Below, piece after piece: positions 1 through 11,875 of a stretch of 64,000 nucleotides of DNA. A program made the translations under genes and the position numbers. Location: the NCBI RefSeq assembly GCF_021018895.1, contig NC_079375.1:2690560-2754559 (forward strand), read 5' to 3'. Within the stretch, counting starts at the first letter, position 1; the number at the start of each line of letters is the position of its first letter. The stretch is from Seriola aureovittata (lineage: Eukaryota; Chordata; Actinopteri; Carangiformes; Carangidae). The notes beneath the pieces are model-generated. The model saw nothing but the letters and a program-made list of their open reading frames with translations. It searched no databases and was not told the DNA's origin.

Positions 1-927
1 ATATATATGCATATGTCAAGGTATCAAGCTAAATCACATTAATTTAAAGTGATGAAAGAAAATAGAAATAAAATAAAATAAAAAAGTTGCCTTTTTGGGA
101 GGGGCGTGCTCACAGCTAGCTGCTGCTACTACAGAGGTGCCAGGCTTGTACTATCCACCAAATGAATGTGCCACAATGCACTGTAAAATAACATTAAAGA
201 TTTGTGTATCCTGATCATTTTCAGCATTTAACTTGTTAAAAAGACACTTAAGACGATTTGAACCATTTCCAATTCGCTTTAATTTGAGCAGAAGAGTGAA
301 GCCTTTCACATCGAGAGGGTTTAAAAAGAAAAGTGCCTAATTCTGGCTGCAACTGAGGTTTCATCATGTAAATAAGACTAATCAAAAAGCGACAGGCTTC
401 ATGCCTCACCGACGCCTCACGGCAAAGCAGTTAGGATTTCCAACAATGAGGAAACGAGAGGGTGATACAAACACTGGCACAATTTGTTTTGCTTCCCCTC
501 AGGCAATTTTAAAAGAGCTGAATTAAAAAAAATAAATAAAAGGTGTCATTAAAAAGTCCTGTGAAATGGGCTGGTTTTACTTATCTGTGCACACTGAAGT
601 AGTAAAGAGTGAAATCCATTTACACAGTCATCGCCAGCGTGCCACTTTGGTTAAATTAGTCATTGGCCAACACCTTTTAGAGCAGATGCACTGTGAACCT
701 TTTAACTTTAACCACCAATTAGGTTTGTATCCAATCAAGATGATGTATTTAAATTGATGCAACAAGTGAAAATCCATCTTAAATTTTCTGAATCAAACAT
801 TCATTTCCTGGTACATTAAAAGGTGGCTGTAAATGGTTTCCAGTGACGGCTCTTACATGAGCGCTCAGACTAAAATAAAGCTATACGGAACAGAGCGAGT
901 ATACAGAATAAGCTGCAGGAGCACTTC

Positions 928-1131
928 AAGGTCCTATATAGTCTGAAGGTAGATGTCCATGTGTCTTTTAAATCAGGTCTAGGTTCTATATTAATATTAA
1001 ATACTGACCTGTTGTTACAAGAGCTCCAGAGTGAAGCATGAAAGATGTAAAACTACACTGAGATGGTTTTAGGTTCTTAAAACCACAAATATATCTTCTT
1101 ATGGATCAACACTTCAAAATAAAACACTGGA
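928..1131 (+). mobile_element. TTAA MITE family A, internally deleted copy
   Basis: The left end, with the GTAGATGTCCATGTGT motif and TCAGGTCTAGGTTCTATA, is joined directly to the right-end motif GACCTGTTGTTAC and ends at TATGGATCAACACTTCAAAA. About 300 bp of the full element, including the CRE-like and GC-box part, is missing. TTAA target sites are not preserved. Confidence 0.8.
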
Positions 1132-3060
1132 AATGTGTAAAACATGTGACCTTAAAGAAGTTTCTTTACTTTTGGACATGTTGATAATCTTGTGAAAACT
1201 TGAAGGATCCACCGCAACCGACACAAAGCCTGTTTGAAAATCACCCACAACCTATTTACAGCCGACCCTGAGACCTACAGGACGCTAGAGTTTGGATTAG
1301 ACTTTGACTTCTGTAATGTGTGTAGGCCACTGAGGTGGACTTCTCAAAGCTTTCACACAGCTTCAGTCATAACCTTAGCTTCTGACCAAAAGTCTAATCA
1401 GTTTGTCCTTGAGTCCAAGTGAAGGCTTGCTCCGGCTGACCGCGGCACGGAGGCGTGAAAACAAAACATGGCGTGTGACTGGCTGCATCCTGTGCTTTGG
1501 GCTTCTTGTTTCATTTCTAGTCCTGCTACATCTCCATCCATCTTCACCTAGCATGGATGTCATTCTATACGACGCTGCTTTCATCAAACATCAACAAGAG
1601 AAGGAAAAAAATCCATCAATGTGAAAAACTCAAACAGGTTTTTCTGGTTCACCATGGACCCTGCTGGAGTGTCACTGTGAGGGGGAGGAGGCTGACCGTA
1701 GCCTGCAGGGATTATCCACTGACATCAGTTTTGATTGAAGTCATGAGTGAAGAATATTGAAAAGGATAACACGTATACGTAGCAGAGCACAAGTGTTAAC
1801 CGAGGCCCTGCCTATACTTCCACCCATCACTGCTTAATTTCCTGTATCTCCACCATACGTGCCACGTCTGCACTTCCCTCTCATCAGTGGGCGACGGTTT
1901 GTCAAGTCCACAGGAAGTTAACAGCATTTTGGAGGCAACTATCAGAAACCCTGGCATCTGCACTTTATCACAGCAGCGTGCGGACGCCTGCTGCTGCAGA
2001 CAGAGTCGTAACAGGCTGCTGCCTCCCGAGTCCTGACTCAGGTAACGATAATGAAGACCTGCCGGGTCTGTTAACGGGTAGACTGGGAGGTTTTGTTTAC
2101 CCTCAGTTCTTGTTTGTGCCGAACGATCATCAAAAACCTCCTCTGCAGCTGCGATTGGACTGAAGTTCAAGGTATTTACTGCAGTTTCATCTACAGTCAT
2201 TAAAGCTGGACCAATCAGGTTCTTTTCAGGATCAAATAACTGTTTCATAGTGAGTCAGCTCTCCACAGCTTTTCACTTGAAGCTGGGCAGTAAATAAACA
2301 TCCTTTATATCATTTCATATTATCATTTTACACAATTGAAATGTCAAAATGACTCATTCAAAGTCATTTAAATCTCCTTGTGCAGAGAGAGACCATTAGA
2401 TGCAATTGAATGTATCCGAAAAAGCAAGTAAGTGGACCTTGAGTAAAGCTTATCTTCTGATAACTGCCCCCAAAGCTTTCTCTTTTATTGTCTTTAGAAA
2501 GGACCTATGACAACATCTTGTTTTGCCACATTAAATGTTTCAGTAGATGTTATTCCTTAAATGTGATGAAACCAAAACCAGCGTCACAAAACAACCTTGA
2601 TTTAAGGTCTTCTTACTGGCTTTCTGCAGAAAGCTCTAACTGAAAGCTTCTACCTGCCGAAAGCTTACTTTACTTTACTTATTCTTATTTGATCAAACTG
2701 CTATTTCTACTTGTGGCTGAACCACATTGGTTTGGACCAATCAGCTTCTTGTGAGGGAGGAGCTACAGAGAAGCTTTGGTTCCTGTAAGGGTAAATTCTC
2801 CTCACAAAGACGACAACAATCTTCTACCTACATGCTGCGGATTGTTGTTGATTCCTCTTCGCCACCCTCCTACTACGTCATATGACAGACAGATGGTTCA
2901 TCCAATCACCTGCCTAGAATTTTTTTTTTTTTTTTAGAAGGCACCTGTCGTTTTCTGACAAAGCCTTCCCAGATGGTTCTGAGGTAACAAACCATCTGGC
3001 ACGTCAGGTCACAAGAATAACCTTTAACATGCAAAACTATATCCAAAGTTATGGAACTTG

Positions 3061-3087
3061 GGGGGTGGGGGGGTGGGGGGGGGGGGT
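3061..3087 (+). repeat. G-rich tract
   Basis: Runs of G separated by single T, about 27 bp. It could form a G-quadruplex and is also prone to assembly length error. Confidence 0.8.
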
Positions 3088-3521
3088 GTCCCATAGCGGG
3101 TTAGTCCAGCCATGCATGTATGAAACATTTCATGTAAGATATAACACAATTCATTTTACATTTGGTCTTGCATACATTTACCAGATTGTAATGATCTATT
3201 CTGACTGTTTTTGGGTTTCTTCTAGCGGAGGTCTTTTTCTGTATCATTTCTCATCTCTTTGTAAAAAATGTGAAAAGTTTCATTTTGTCTTTTAACTGTG
3301 GGACCTGTGTCTCTAATTCCTGCACATTTCCTGGCTTTGGTAATTAAAGAGTTTCTGATTTTGGCTCTGAGCTTCAGACAAACGGCCTCGAACAGAGAAA
3401 CAAAGACTTCAGTGTGGACTAATGAAGCCTCCTCTGCTGACACGTCTCCATCCATCTGTGAAAATAACTGTTGGGTACGAAAACACAAGTGAAGGCAACA
3501 GAGGCCACAGTGGAGGCAACA

Positions 3522-3600
3522 TTACATTTACTCATTTATCAGAAGCTCTTATCCAAAGCGATTTACCAGTGAGGGACAACAAGTACAAGTACGACATCTA
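3522..3600 (+). repeat. fish interspersed repeat fragment (TTATCCAAAGCGA motif)
   Basis: It contains CTCTTATCCAAAGCGATTTA, close to a motif I recall as widespread in teleost intergenic DNA. A related motif (GACTTTATCCAAAGCCAGTA) lies near 9060. The source family is not certain. Confidence 0.5.
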
Positions 3601-3683
3601 TTCAGCAAGTTAGGGAGATCAGGTAAAGAGATGCAGTGAACGTGCGTGGGAAGTGCTAGTTAGGCACATTAGGTTCTTCAAGG

Positions 3684-4262
3684 ACCTGCTCAGACCTGGT
3701 ATTAACGTGCGTCTTCAGCGATCCTATCACAAGTGGTCAGCTCTCAGTTCGTCATTTCACACCTGACTTTAAAATGCCACTCCACGTGTGTCTCCATTGA
3801 TCGGATCTCACTTCCTGCTTTATATGCAAATTAACAGGTATGCAATGTTGTTTTTAGCCAATCAGACAGACGGGTCCATTGTCGATGTGCTTGTGTGTGT
3901 GAGTTAGAAAGAGACAGCGGGGCATGGAGGGGCTGAACGAATCATTGCTCTGCTCACAGCTCCACAATGAAAAAAGGTTTCATCTGTTTGAAATGGAAAA
4001 ATATTTTCCGTTCATTATGAAGCTGTGTTGGGACTAATCAGACTCTGACAGAGGACGTCAGTAGAGTAGCTGGTCCTTCAGTGTGGACCAGGACACATTC
4101 ATGTTCACACTGCTAAAAGAACTGGCCACATGTGGTCCACACCACCTCCAAATGTGCTCTGAGTGATCAGATCGCCAATGCGTCCTCAATGCATCTTGGT
4201 GTGTTCACACCTGAGCTTAGAGGTGAACACTTGACGGATGCTAATACCTGGTCTGAACAGGG
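3684..4262. mobile_element. non-autonomous TIR element, about 580 bp
   Basis: The left end has CAGACCTGGTATTAACGTGC. The right end read in reverse gives CAGACCAGGTATTAGCATCC, so the ends are imperfect inverted repeats of about 25-30 bp. GTGTTCACACCTGAGCTTAG lies just inside the right end. There is no coding capacity. Superfamily not assigned; the target duplication is unclear. Confidence 0.65.
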
Positions 4263-4417
4263 CCCAAGAGTTTCTTGTGGATATAAAGGGACGCTCCTGC
4301 TCCAACAGCATTCAGGGAACCACAGACTAGAACAATTTGGACTCAGATAGTCTTGTGTGCAGGGACGGCGATGTCAGGCGACACTCCTTGAAGGAACACA
4401 GTGTCAGGCGGCCATGG

Positions 4418-4600
4418 GTAGCCAGTGGAGGTTTGATGAGTCACAGAATGACGTGTGCCCTTTTAGGCTAACCAGATGGGCTGCTGCATTTTGGACCATC
4501 TGTTAGGGTTTCACTGTGCGGAAAGGGAGGCCTGACAGTAGAGTGAGAGATAACCGAGGCCTGGACCAAGAGCTTGGTGGCATAGTGAGTCAGGTAAGAC
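4418..4600 (-). pseudogene. decayed non-LTR retrotransposon reverse transcriptase fragment (CR1/L2-like)
   Basis: On the minus strand one frame reads KLLVQASVISHSTV, close to the KLLVQALVISRLDYCN block recalled from fish CR1/L2-type LINE reverse transcriptases. After a frame shift the adjacent frame reads QMVQNAAAHLV and then SNLHWL, matching the IQNAAARLV...LRSLHWLPV block. The order and spacing are right for the C-terminal part of the RT ORF. The RLDYCN motif is lost and at least one indel separates the two blocks, so the fragment is dead. Confidence 0.8.
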
Positions 4601-5019
4601 CTGAACAGAGAGAATGTAACAGAGGAGAGATGTGAGAGTTCACTCTAAAAAAAACATTTCAAAAGCATCAAACTGGCTCACGGAATAATGAGGGAAATAA
4701 AAGAAAATGAAAGTAATCTTGTTTCCATTGTTTTTTTTCCAAGCTCTTCAAACCCAGAGCACTAACCAAGACATTTTTATGATCCAGAATCTGTACATAA
4801 ATCTGATCAGGGAACTCAATGAGGAAGAAAACAGGCAGCATATTGGAAAGATAAATGAGGTACAGGTTTCCTTGGCGCAACCGTTGGCTCTATGTGCAGC
4901 ACATCTGGCTCGGCAGGCTCTAAACACCTGACGTATGAACTCCCCCGTGTGTCTGACTCAGTGGCTTCATGTGTCTGAGTGTGGACTGATGAGTGCCTCT
5001 GTTATTGAGATGGAGTGGA

Positions 5020-5048
5020 AGAGGAGGAGGAGGAGGAGGAGGAGGAGG
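5020..5048 (+). repeat. (GGA)n microsatellite
   Basis: About nine uninterrupted GGA units. Confidence 0.95.
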
Positions 5049-5179
5049 TACTTCTCGCTGTCGCAGGCTGCCCATTTCTGGTGATAAAGTTAACTGGCAG
5101 ATGCATTTGGAGACAGCGAACGCCTGGCAGCGCAGGCAGGAGAGGAGCACTCTGCTGACACACAGTTATACTCAAGTCT

Positions 5180-5181
<2 letters not shown>

Positions 5182-5264
<83 letters not shown>
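5182..5264 (+). repeat. (CA)41 microsatellite
   Basis: 83 bp of perfect CA repeat, the longest dinucleotide run in the window. The apparent reading frames across it (poly-TH, poly-VC) are artefacts. Confidence 0.98.
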
Positions 5265-5265
<1 letters not shown>

Positions 5266-6840
5266 AGGTACGGTAAAATAGAAGAACTGTTGTGTTGTAA
5301 TAGGGAAAAGAGTGAGATGACAGGTGATTTATGTTGCATGTTTCTAGTGAACATGTGATTCTTAGTTGAGTAGAAACATGAAACTTTCCTGGTTGAATCA
5401 TCAGCACAAAGACGAATAGTTGTTGTGCTGGAAAATATCTGGAGAGAAGCCAACTGCAACTCCCAAGTTGCATTTCAGTAGCCAGCATCCAATCACAAAG
5501 TTTGTGTGTGCAGCTAACGGTGAGCTAAAGCTAATGATAATCACTGTGATTTAACTGGTTCATTAAGTTTCTGCAGTTAAAGACCTGTTCACTTTCACAT
5601 TCTGCATCAGTTTAGGATGAATTTAACCACGATTTGTTCCCACGGTTACAACAAAGTGTTGAATTTGATAGAACTCAATAGCTTCAGTGGAGGTTGAGGC
5701 TCCACTGAAGCAGCTGCCATCTCTCTTTCAACCACAACCTGTTGAGCTCGATGTTGGTGTTGTTCTGAAAACATCTCAAACAAACTCATTGAACTGATGA
5801 TTACAGAACAAACACACACGCTTAGTTTTCCTCTGCCACGGTGTAAAACCAAACCCAGACATTAAACGCAACATCTCAGCTTTGTAAACGGCGACATGAT
5901 GAAGATGTAATTAACAGCTCTCACCGAAAGGCACAACCCCCTCTTCACCCCCCCAACCCACCCTTCAACATCCCACCTCTACTACCTGTCTCTGCATCCG
6001 CTCTCCTCCTCTGTCAGAGTCTAAATACCACACATAAATAATGCAAAAGCTTTCACATCTAAGCCCTCAGCTCGGTTTCCTGCTCAGATGAGCCGCCAAC
6101 AATGGAAAGGACAAGAGGCTCAGAACAGGAGGCATGGAGGAAGGAGAGAAAAAAAAAACTTTGGGTTCACCTTCAGAAGACTTGGAAGGAGAAATGGGGC
6201 TGACATTTGCTGGCGGCTTATAGAGGCTAATAATAATTAGCGGATATGTTATAGAGCCATTTCCACTGCCAGTGTAAAAGTTAAATTACATATTTAACCA
6301 CCAACATCAACCTCTGGGCTCCAGCTGAGTGATGTGTTTTATGTCTTTGTCGCGTGCGTGCGTGAATTGCAGCTTTATGTTAATGTCATTATGTCTTTAG
6401 GATCACAAGGAAAAATCTCAACATTCCTCTTCTTCTGAAGCTGCATTTAAATTTAACAACCTCCACAAATACAGAACCTAAATAATAAGTAAATACATTA
6501 AAGTATAACAGGCTGCTGTTTAACTTTATGAGCTCATATTCAGGGAGGTAATCTACTGCACAGGACTATTAGATAAACAGGAAGACACAGTCAGTTTAAT
6601 AATTTGACGAGAAAAAGAGCAAAGCAGTTTTCAGGGTTTCATGCAGTGTATTACAGCAGGAAGAAGTTACACTGAAAATGAAACGAAAAATCAACCTTAA
6701 GGTAAAATGAGCAGAGGCAGCAGCCACATATTTATTAAGTGAGGCTACTGTTTACCCTATCACCTTAGAGCCTGAGCATGTTTGAAGCTGGGAAAAGAAG
6801 AAGAAACAGTGAGTTGCGGATGTGTGAGGAAAATCAGTGT

Positions 6841-7348
6841 TAAAAGGTCCATGTAGTCTAAAGGTAGATGTCCCTGTGTTGTTTGATTATAGATCAGGTC
6901 TAGGTTCTATATTAATACTGTAAAAGTATCAAAGCCTCAGTCCACAGAGAAATGCACACAGCCTGTATTCAGAAACTGAGCTTTTAAAGCAGCCGTCAGG
7001 ACTTCCTGTAACTTTGTGATGTCACAACAAAGCAGTCACCAAGCCCCGCCCACCTGGACCGACCATCCAAACTTGCAGGATTTGGTTTCTCTGAGTGTTT
7101 ACCTGAAATCTGCTATATTTTTATTGGATCACTCAGAAAACAGTCAGCCAATCAGAAGAAAAGGCTCTGAGCATCCTCTCTTCTGATTGGCTCACTGACC
7201 TGTTGTTACTAGAGCTCCAGAGAGAAGCCTGAGAGAGGAGATGTAAAACTACACTGAGATGGTTTTTGGTACTTAAAACTACAAGTATATCTTCTTATGG
7301 GTCAATGCTTCAAATAAAACACAGGAGAAGAGAAATATGGAGCTTTAA
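6841..7348 (+). mobile_element. TTAA MITE family A, full-length copy
   Basis: A 508 bp element bounded by TTAA at 6841-6844 and 7345-7348. Ends are TTAAAAGGTCCATGTAG and, in reverse, TTAAAGCTCCATATTT, giving short inverted repeats. Inside are a CRE-like TGATGTCA, a CCCCGCCC GC box, and two opposed CCAAT boxes (GCCAATCAGAAG / CTTCTGATTGGC) in a palindrome. There is no open frame. The TTAA flanks point to a piggyBac-like or other TTAA-targeting transposase acting in trans. Confidence 0.88.
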
Positions 7349-7547
7349 AAATGTAACTACAGGTCTGTGAACTGTGGAAATGTATGTGAATCCATGTTAC
7401 AGCACATCTCAACAGACAAGCAGAAAGACACAAGCAGTGCTGATGGTCAAATCCTAACTTACAGATGGGCATGTTTAATTACATAATACGGTCTAAAGTA
7501 ACCACCACGGCTAACCCCCTTCACAGCTTCTGACTAGAGCGTCTTAC

Positions 7548-7698
7548 CGAGTTGGTTCCAAGGACCTGCAGGTCCGGCTCTCTGGACTCCAGCAGCTTGG
7601 CGACCATGTGCAGGAAACTCTCCACGAAGGGTTTAATGCTCTGAGAGTGACAGGCCATCAGCAGCTGGTCCAGAGCCTCCATGGCTATCACCACGTAC
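7548..7698 (-). CDS. efr3a: efr3a coding exon 4
   Basis: The acceptor is cttgttctcag and the donor is AACTCG|gtaaga. One base completes Gly, then 50 codons follow, including YVVIAMEALDQLLMACHSQS, IKPFVESFLHMVAKLLESRE and PDLQVLGTNS. It continues the N-terminal helical repeats. The exon ends in phase 0 after LGTNS; in vertebrate EFR3 the next exon begins FVKFAN, and no such sequence was seen in 1-7547, so intron 4 is at least 7.5 kb. The CHSQSIKPF and LHMVAKLLES residues are the clearest A-versus-B paralogue markers in the window. Confidence 0.97.
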
Positions 7699-8248
7699 CT
7701 GAGAACAAGTGATCAGGGCGCTTTAAGCTCAATCACACACAAAGTCCTTTTTTTCCCTCAGACAGGTCAGAGGTCAGGTTCATGTGTGATGCAACCAGCT
7801 ATTTAGCTACTTAATTGTTATTTTCTTTGTTGGTCTTTTTAAAAAAGAAAGAGAGACACAATCTCCTTTTTAAAAATGACTAAAACAGAAGAACCATTTC
7901 ACCAGAGTATTATTCTGTACTGAAGCCAACTCATTAAATTAGTGTTAATTAGCTGCTGTTGACTAAATTTGCCAGTGATTGATTTTCCCCGGCTGCTCGA
8001 CTGTAAATCAGTGTCACTGCACGCTGCATTCAGCTGCTAACAGACACAACAATTTCATAAACACAAGTGTGAAAGTTCACGATTGTCTGTGCAGAAAAAT
8101 GTACATTCTTCCAACATTAGTTGCTTTTGAAAATGACATTCAGTCCGACATCTGTGTTGACTCTGAAAAATCTTATCCGCCTGCTGAACTTGATAGTCAC
8201 TATCACTATCAGCTGAAGTGTTTTAGCAGAACATGAACATGAACAGTG

Positions 8249-8500
8249 AAGATGACCTTTGACCTTTCGGATATAAAGTGTCATCACTTCATCATTTTAT
8301 CCTTGTAGAAAATTTGTGTAAAATTGTGTCATAATTAGTGTATGAATTCGTGAGCCTGATTTGTGAGGCCACAGTGACCTTTGACCACCAAAACAGTTCA
8401 TTCTTGAGTCCAAGTGAATGTTTGTACCAGATTTGGAGATGTTACTGAGACATCACGTTCATGAGAATGAGACTGACGACCTGAGAACATGACGTCTCCG
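8249..8500 (+). repeat. dispersed repeat family B (GACCTTTGACC type)
   Basis: GTGACCTTTGACCACC is followed by TTCATTCTTGAGTCCAAGTG and a GATGTTACTGAGACATCACG-like stretch. Two further diverged copies in the same order occur at about 20.2 and 49.0 kb. Non-coding; family name not known to me. Confidence 0.7.
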
Positions 8501-8775
8501 GCCACAGCTGTCACCGTCCCGTATCTGGGTTTGATATCTTGGACGAATAAAGAGCGTGTGCTGCACATTTAATGACATGAACTTCTAGGAGCAGATTATA
8601 TCAGTTTGCTCCATCTGGGAGGCGAAAGCTTTGCCAGATAAAAAAAAAAAAAAGCCTCGGGGGTTTGAGTGACCCAACGAACCCGAGCATGTGGACACGT
8701 CACTTTGTTGGACGGACGGCGTTTGTCAGACGAAGCCGCGCGGTTCTGTAACGAAACGCGGGCGAGTACAGATGG

Positions 8776-8803
8776 AGGAGAGAGAGAGAGAGAGAGAGAG
8801 AGA
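8776..8803 (+). repeat. (GA)n microsatellite
   Basis: About 13 GA units, followed by a further broken GA stretch to about 8816. Confidence 0.95.
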
Positions 8804-9695
8804 AGGGAGAGAGAGACGTTTTCTCCGTGACTGTCGGCTTCTGGGAATAAAAATCACAGCCAATTAAACACGGTTTCTGACATTATAATCACTGCATTGA
8901 TTTGGTGCTGCCAGTCGTCTTTCAGAAATACATGAGGGACGTTTTTATCTTTCCACTCATTTTAAAAGCAGGAAGCGCTAAATGGTTTAAAAATTCACAG
9001 AACCCATTCTGATTAACTGATGTTTTTTGAATGCATAACATTCATTTTGCAGATGACTTTATCCAAAGCCAGTAAGAGGTATTTGGTCTGCCTATGACAG
9101 AAAGAGCCGGGGATCGACCCACTCTTCCACCTGGGCATTTTGCAGTTTGCCGTTTGGTGGTGACAAACATGAAATAAAAACCATTTGAGAGCCTAAACCT
9201 TTGGTTTTGATTGTAAATCATTCTCTTTACCCCAAGGTTCATTTCTAAAAAGAAAAATAAATAAGAAAATCAATAAACGTTAAAAAGAAGTTGAACTGAA
9301 CTGAGAATGTTGACAACTGTGCTTGTTTTTCCAGCCATATCCAGTTTCAAAGGCAAAGGCTGTGATTAACAATAAAAGTCATGGGTTTAAGCTCTTAAAT
9401 GGTCTTTATTTCATGTTTCTATCTAGTTCGGAGGCTGAGAAATTAAGATTTCAGCACATGTCAGGTTTTTCATAAAGCCTTGAGTTTTTAGGAGGCCGTG
9501 TTCAAACGGTGTTGAGGTGTTAGAGGACGCCTTAGATCTTCATGGGCTAACTGCAGCTGTTTCGTTCCTCTATGAGGTTGGATTTATACCACACCAACGT
9601 CAACATGATCTGAGTAAAATCCTTCCTTTCCTCATAAATAATAACTTAATCTGTGAATAACAACAGACACACAGTCGGGGTCAAAGGTTGCTCAC

Positions 9696-9823
9696 CCATA
9701 GCGGTGTCGCACGACATCTCTGCTCAGCCTCTCGGCCAGGTACGCTCCAATCCTGTCCAGCTTCTCTGGAGCCGACACAGCATAGAAGGTCAGCTTCTCC
9801 ATGTCAGATTTACTGAGTCCATC
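9696..9823 (-). CDS. efr3a: efr3a coding exon 3 (start of helical repeat domain)
   Basis: The acceptor is taatctccag and the donor is TATGG|gtgagc. It encodes 42 codons plus two bases, including MEKLTFYAVSAPEKLDRIG, AYLAERLSRDVVRHRY and the start of a Gly codon. This segment is among the most conserved parts of EFR3 and forms the first helices of the ARM/HEAT-like rod that packs behind the membrane anchor. The leading DGLSKSD matches the DGL-K-D linker following PEDPK of exon 2, so the exon 2-3 junction is in frame. There are no stops or indels. The carried GG joins the first base of exon 4 to give Gly. Confidence 0.97.
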
Positions 9824-11875
9824 CTGGAGATTAAGAATAAAAAGAGAGGTCAACATTCATTTGCTTTAACTGTTAAAATATTCTGTCAATATATGCAAAA
9901 CAGAAATGTTTAGCCTGAACCCAAGATGATGCTGCCAGGTTTGTGCAGCAACAAGGAGGGCATCCACAGTTGCAAAACTTTTGACAATGACAATGAATAT
10001 TTTAATCAGTTTCAACTTCAACGAATGTACCTTTAAAATGAGAGTTATCAAAGTTCATGCATCAAGACACCATTTTCTAAACCCTGCTCGGTCTCTGATG
10101 GTGACATTAAAACTAACAGGAGCAGCAAATGGCCTGTGAATGTGTTTGATTTGGTTCTTCTGCTCTGATGACACGACTCAATCAAACCACCACAGATCAC
10201 CGCTCAGGAAAATCAGAGACTGAAACTGCACATAATTAGAAATCATTCAAAACACAAGTCAGACTCAGTCATAATACATTCATTTACTTTTTCTCCTAAT
10301 GAAAAAGGGAAGTACATTTTCTTGGAAACTCATGGACTGAACTTCAGCATCATTCTGTACAACAGACATGAGTGTATTGCTGCCAGGTGTCATACATAAA
10401 GAGGGGGGAGTTAATGCATCTTTCCCCTGAGTCTTTTCAGCTCCTCTGACTCTCAGCGACTGATAATTAATTTGACAAGGTCTCGACCAGTCGAGCATTT
10501 TGATTTCCCACCGCACAGGTCTGCTTACGCCACAGAGAAGATGTGGGGCTGGGACGAGAAAATAAAACAAAATGCACCGTCGCGTACGGGACAAACCCTG
10601 CTTAGTGTTTTAATTAACAGGGGTCAAGGAAGCGGGTGATAATAACTTGCTGTGGCCCAGTTATCAAAGCCATGTCAAATTTTTAATAACCTGATTCATT
10701 AGAGTCGGAAGCGTTCACGTGGCTAAGTGGTTGTCCAATTATTTTCTGTGTTGTGGCGGGGAGGGTCTCTGGTGGTGGAGGAGACGTTGGGTTCCAGCAG
10801 CACTGTGATAACGACTGGGCACCAGACACAGTGTTGATACACTGCTGAAGGTCCAGACTGTCTCCTGCATGCTGTCAGATGTTAGAACAGATTCTCAGAT
10901 ATTCAGATTCACTGGGATAGACCTTTTTTCTCTTTGGTAAATGTTTTTTGGGATTTTGTCCCCATCAGAGCAAAACAAAGGAGGCAGTTTGTCCATCAAA
11001 AACTTGAATCAAGATCCATTAAAACTGTAAAACTGTGGATACACATGGTCCCTAGAGGATTTACCACATTGATTTTGGTGACCACCTGACTTTTCATTAG
11101 GATCCACCATCAGGTTAAAATTCACCCTTGACCAATTATTTGGTTCAGAAGAAGTTTTCTCTAAAACTAAATTTGTACAACTTAATGCACTTCAAGTAAG
11201 ATTAAAATTCATGGTCACCAGAGTTTTTCATCCAACGGATGGATGGACTTTTATTACTAATCATGAAGCACTTTGTAACTGCTGTTTTATAAATAAAGTT
11301 TATTATCATTATTATTATTATTATTATTATTATCAATGTTGAAATTGATGGTCACCAGAGGATGATCCCAATGTTGAGTTTTTCATCCAACACCGACCAG
11401 AAGACAAACTGTCATTTAACATACATAAGACACTGACAATGACATCGCAGATTTTCCAGATCACTGTCCTGCTCCCCAGAGGATGAACCTTTTAGAGTTT
11501 AACTACACCGTGGGTTTTTCTCTAGAGCCACGCTCAGTTGCACATTTTCACCCTACAAGTGGTAAAGTCCTTAAGATCAACAATGTGTTTATTATATCGC
11601 TTTCAGACTGGACGTCATGAACACTGCAGCCTCGAGAGGACACTAGTGGACCTTCCATTTAATGGTAGGTACATATGTAAAAAACACACTTGGTGGTTGA
11701 CAAGGTGCATTTAAAATTCACACCTTATTTTGCCTGTATGTATAGCATTTGAAAAAGTTTAACTTTAATTTGAAAGATGCTATAATCAGAAAGAAATTCT
11801 ACACATTGGGGGCTATACTGTCCCTGTGTCTTACTGTCATCTAACTGAGCATTTGCAGGGCCTGCAGGTACTTAC
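9824..11875. other. efr3a intron 2
   Basis: 2,052 bp. It contains a LINE 3' tail with a TTA microsatellite near 11.3 kb and a repeated GATGGTCACCAGAG motif. No exon seen. Confidence 0.9.
11245..11335 (+). mobile_element. CR1/L2-type LINE 3' tail with (TTA)n
   Basis: AAGCACTTTGTAACTGCTG, then TTTTATAAATAAAGTTTATT and a TTA repeat. This is the characteristic 3' end of fish CR1/L2-type LINEs, where the simple repeat is the insertion-priming tail. Only the end of the element survives. Confidence 0.7.

Larger units (their letters stand above)
1..7547. other. efr3a intron 4 (partial), non-coding
   Basis: No credible exon was found on either strand. The segment holds two copies of the TTAA MITE, a TIR element at 3.7-4.3 kb, a decayed LINE reverse-transcriptase fragment near 4.5 kb, a GGA run, an 83 bp CA repeat and a G/T-rich run near 3.07 kb. 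A perfect 12 bp-arm hairpin lies at 5681-5711. The open frames at 1796-2248 and 3222-3488 (minus) resemble no family I know. Confidence 0.75.
7699..9695. other. efr3a intron 3
   Basis: 1,997 bp. It holds a GACCTTTGACC-type dispersed repeat at about 8.25-8.5 kb, a poly-A run near 8641, a GA microsatellite at 8776-8803 and a CpG-containing patch at 8690-8770. No exon seen. Confidence 0.9.

Noticed and set aside
1796..2248. 150-codon open frame, minus strand, intron 4
   Set aside because: No recognisable domain, no homologous motif and no splice context. A frame of this length can arise by chance in 64 kb.
4993..5488. Several overlapping open frames on both strands
   Set aside because: All are read through the GGA and CA microsatellites (poly-Gly, poly-Ser, poly-Thr-His, poly-Val-Cys).
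1..7547. Search for efr3a exon 5 (expected to begin FVKFAN)
   Set aside because: No matching sequence on the minus strand; the exon must lie beyond the window start.
8735..8770. Second GAAACGCG motif, considered as another hammerhead
   Set aside because: No CUGANGA core upstream and no pairing stems.
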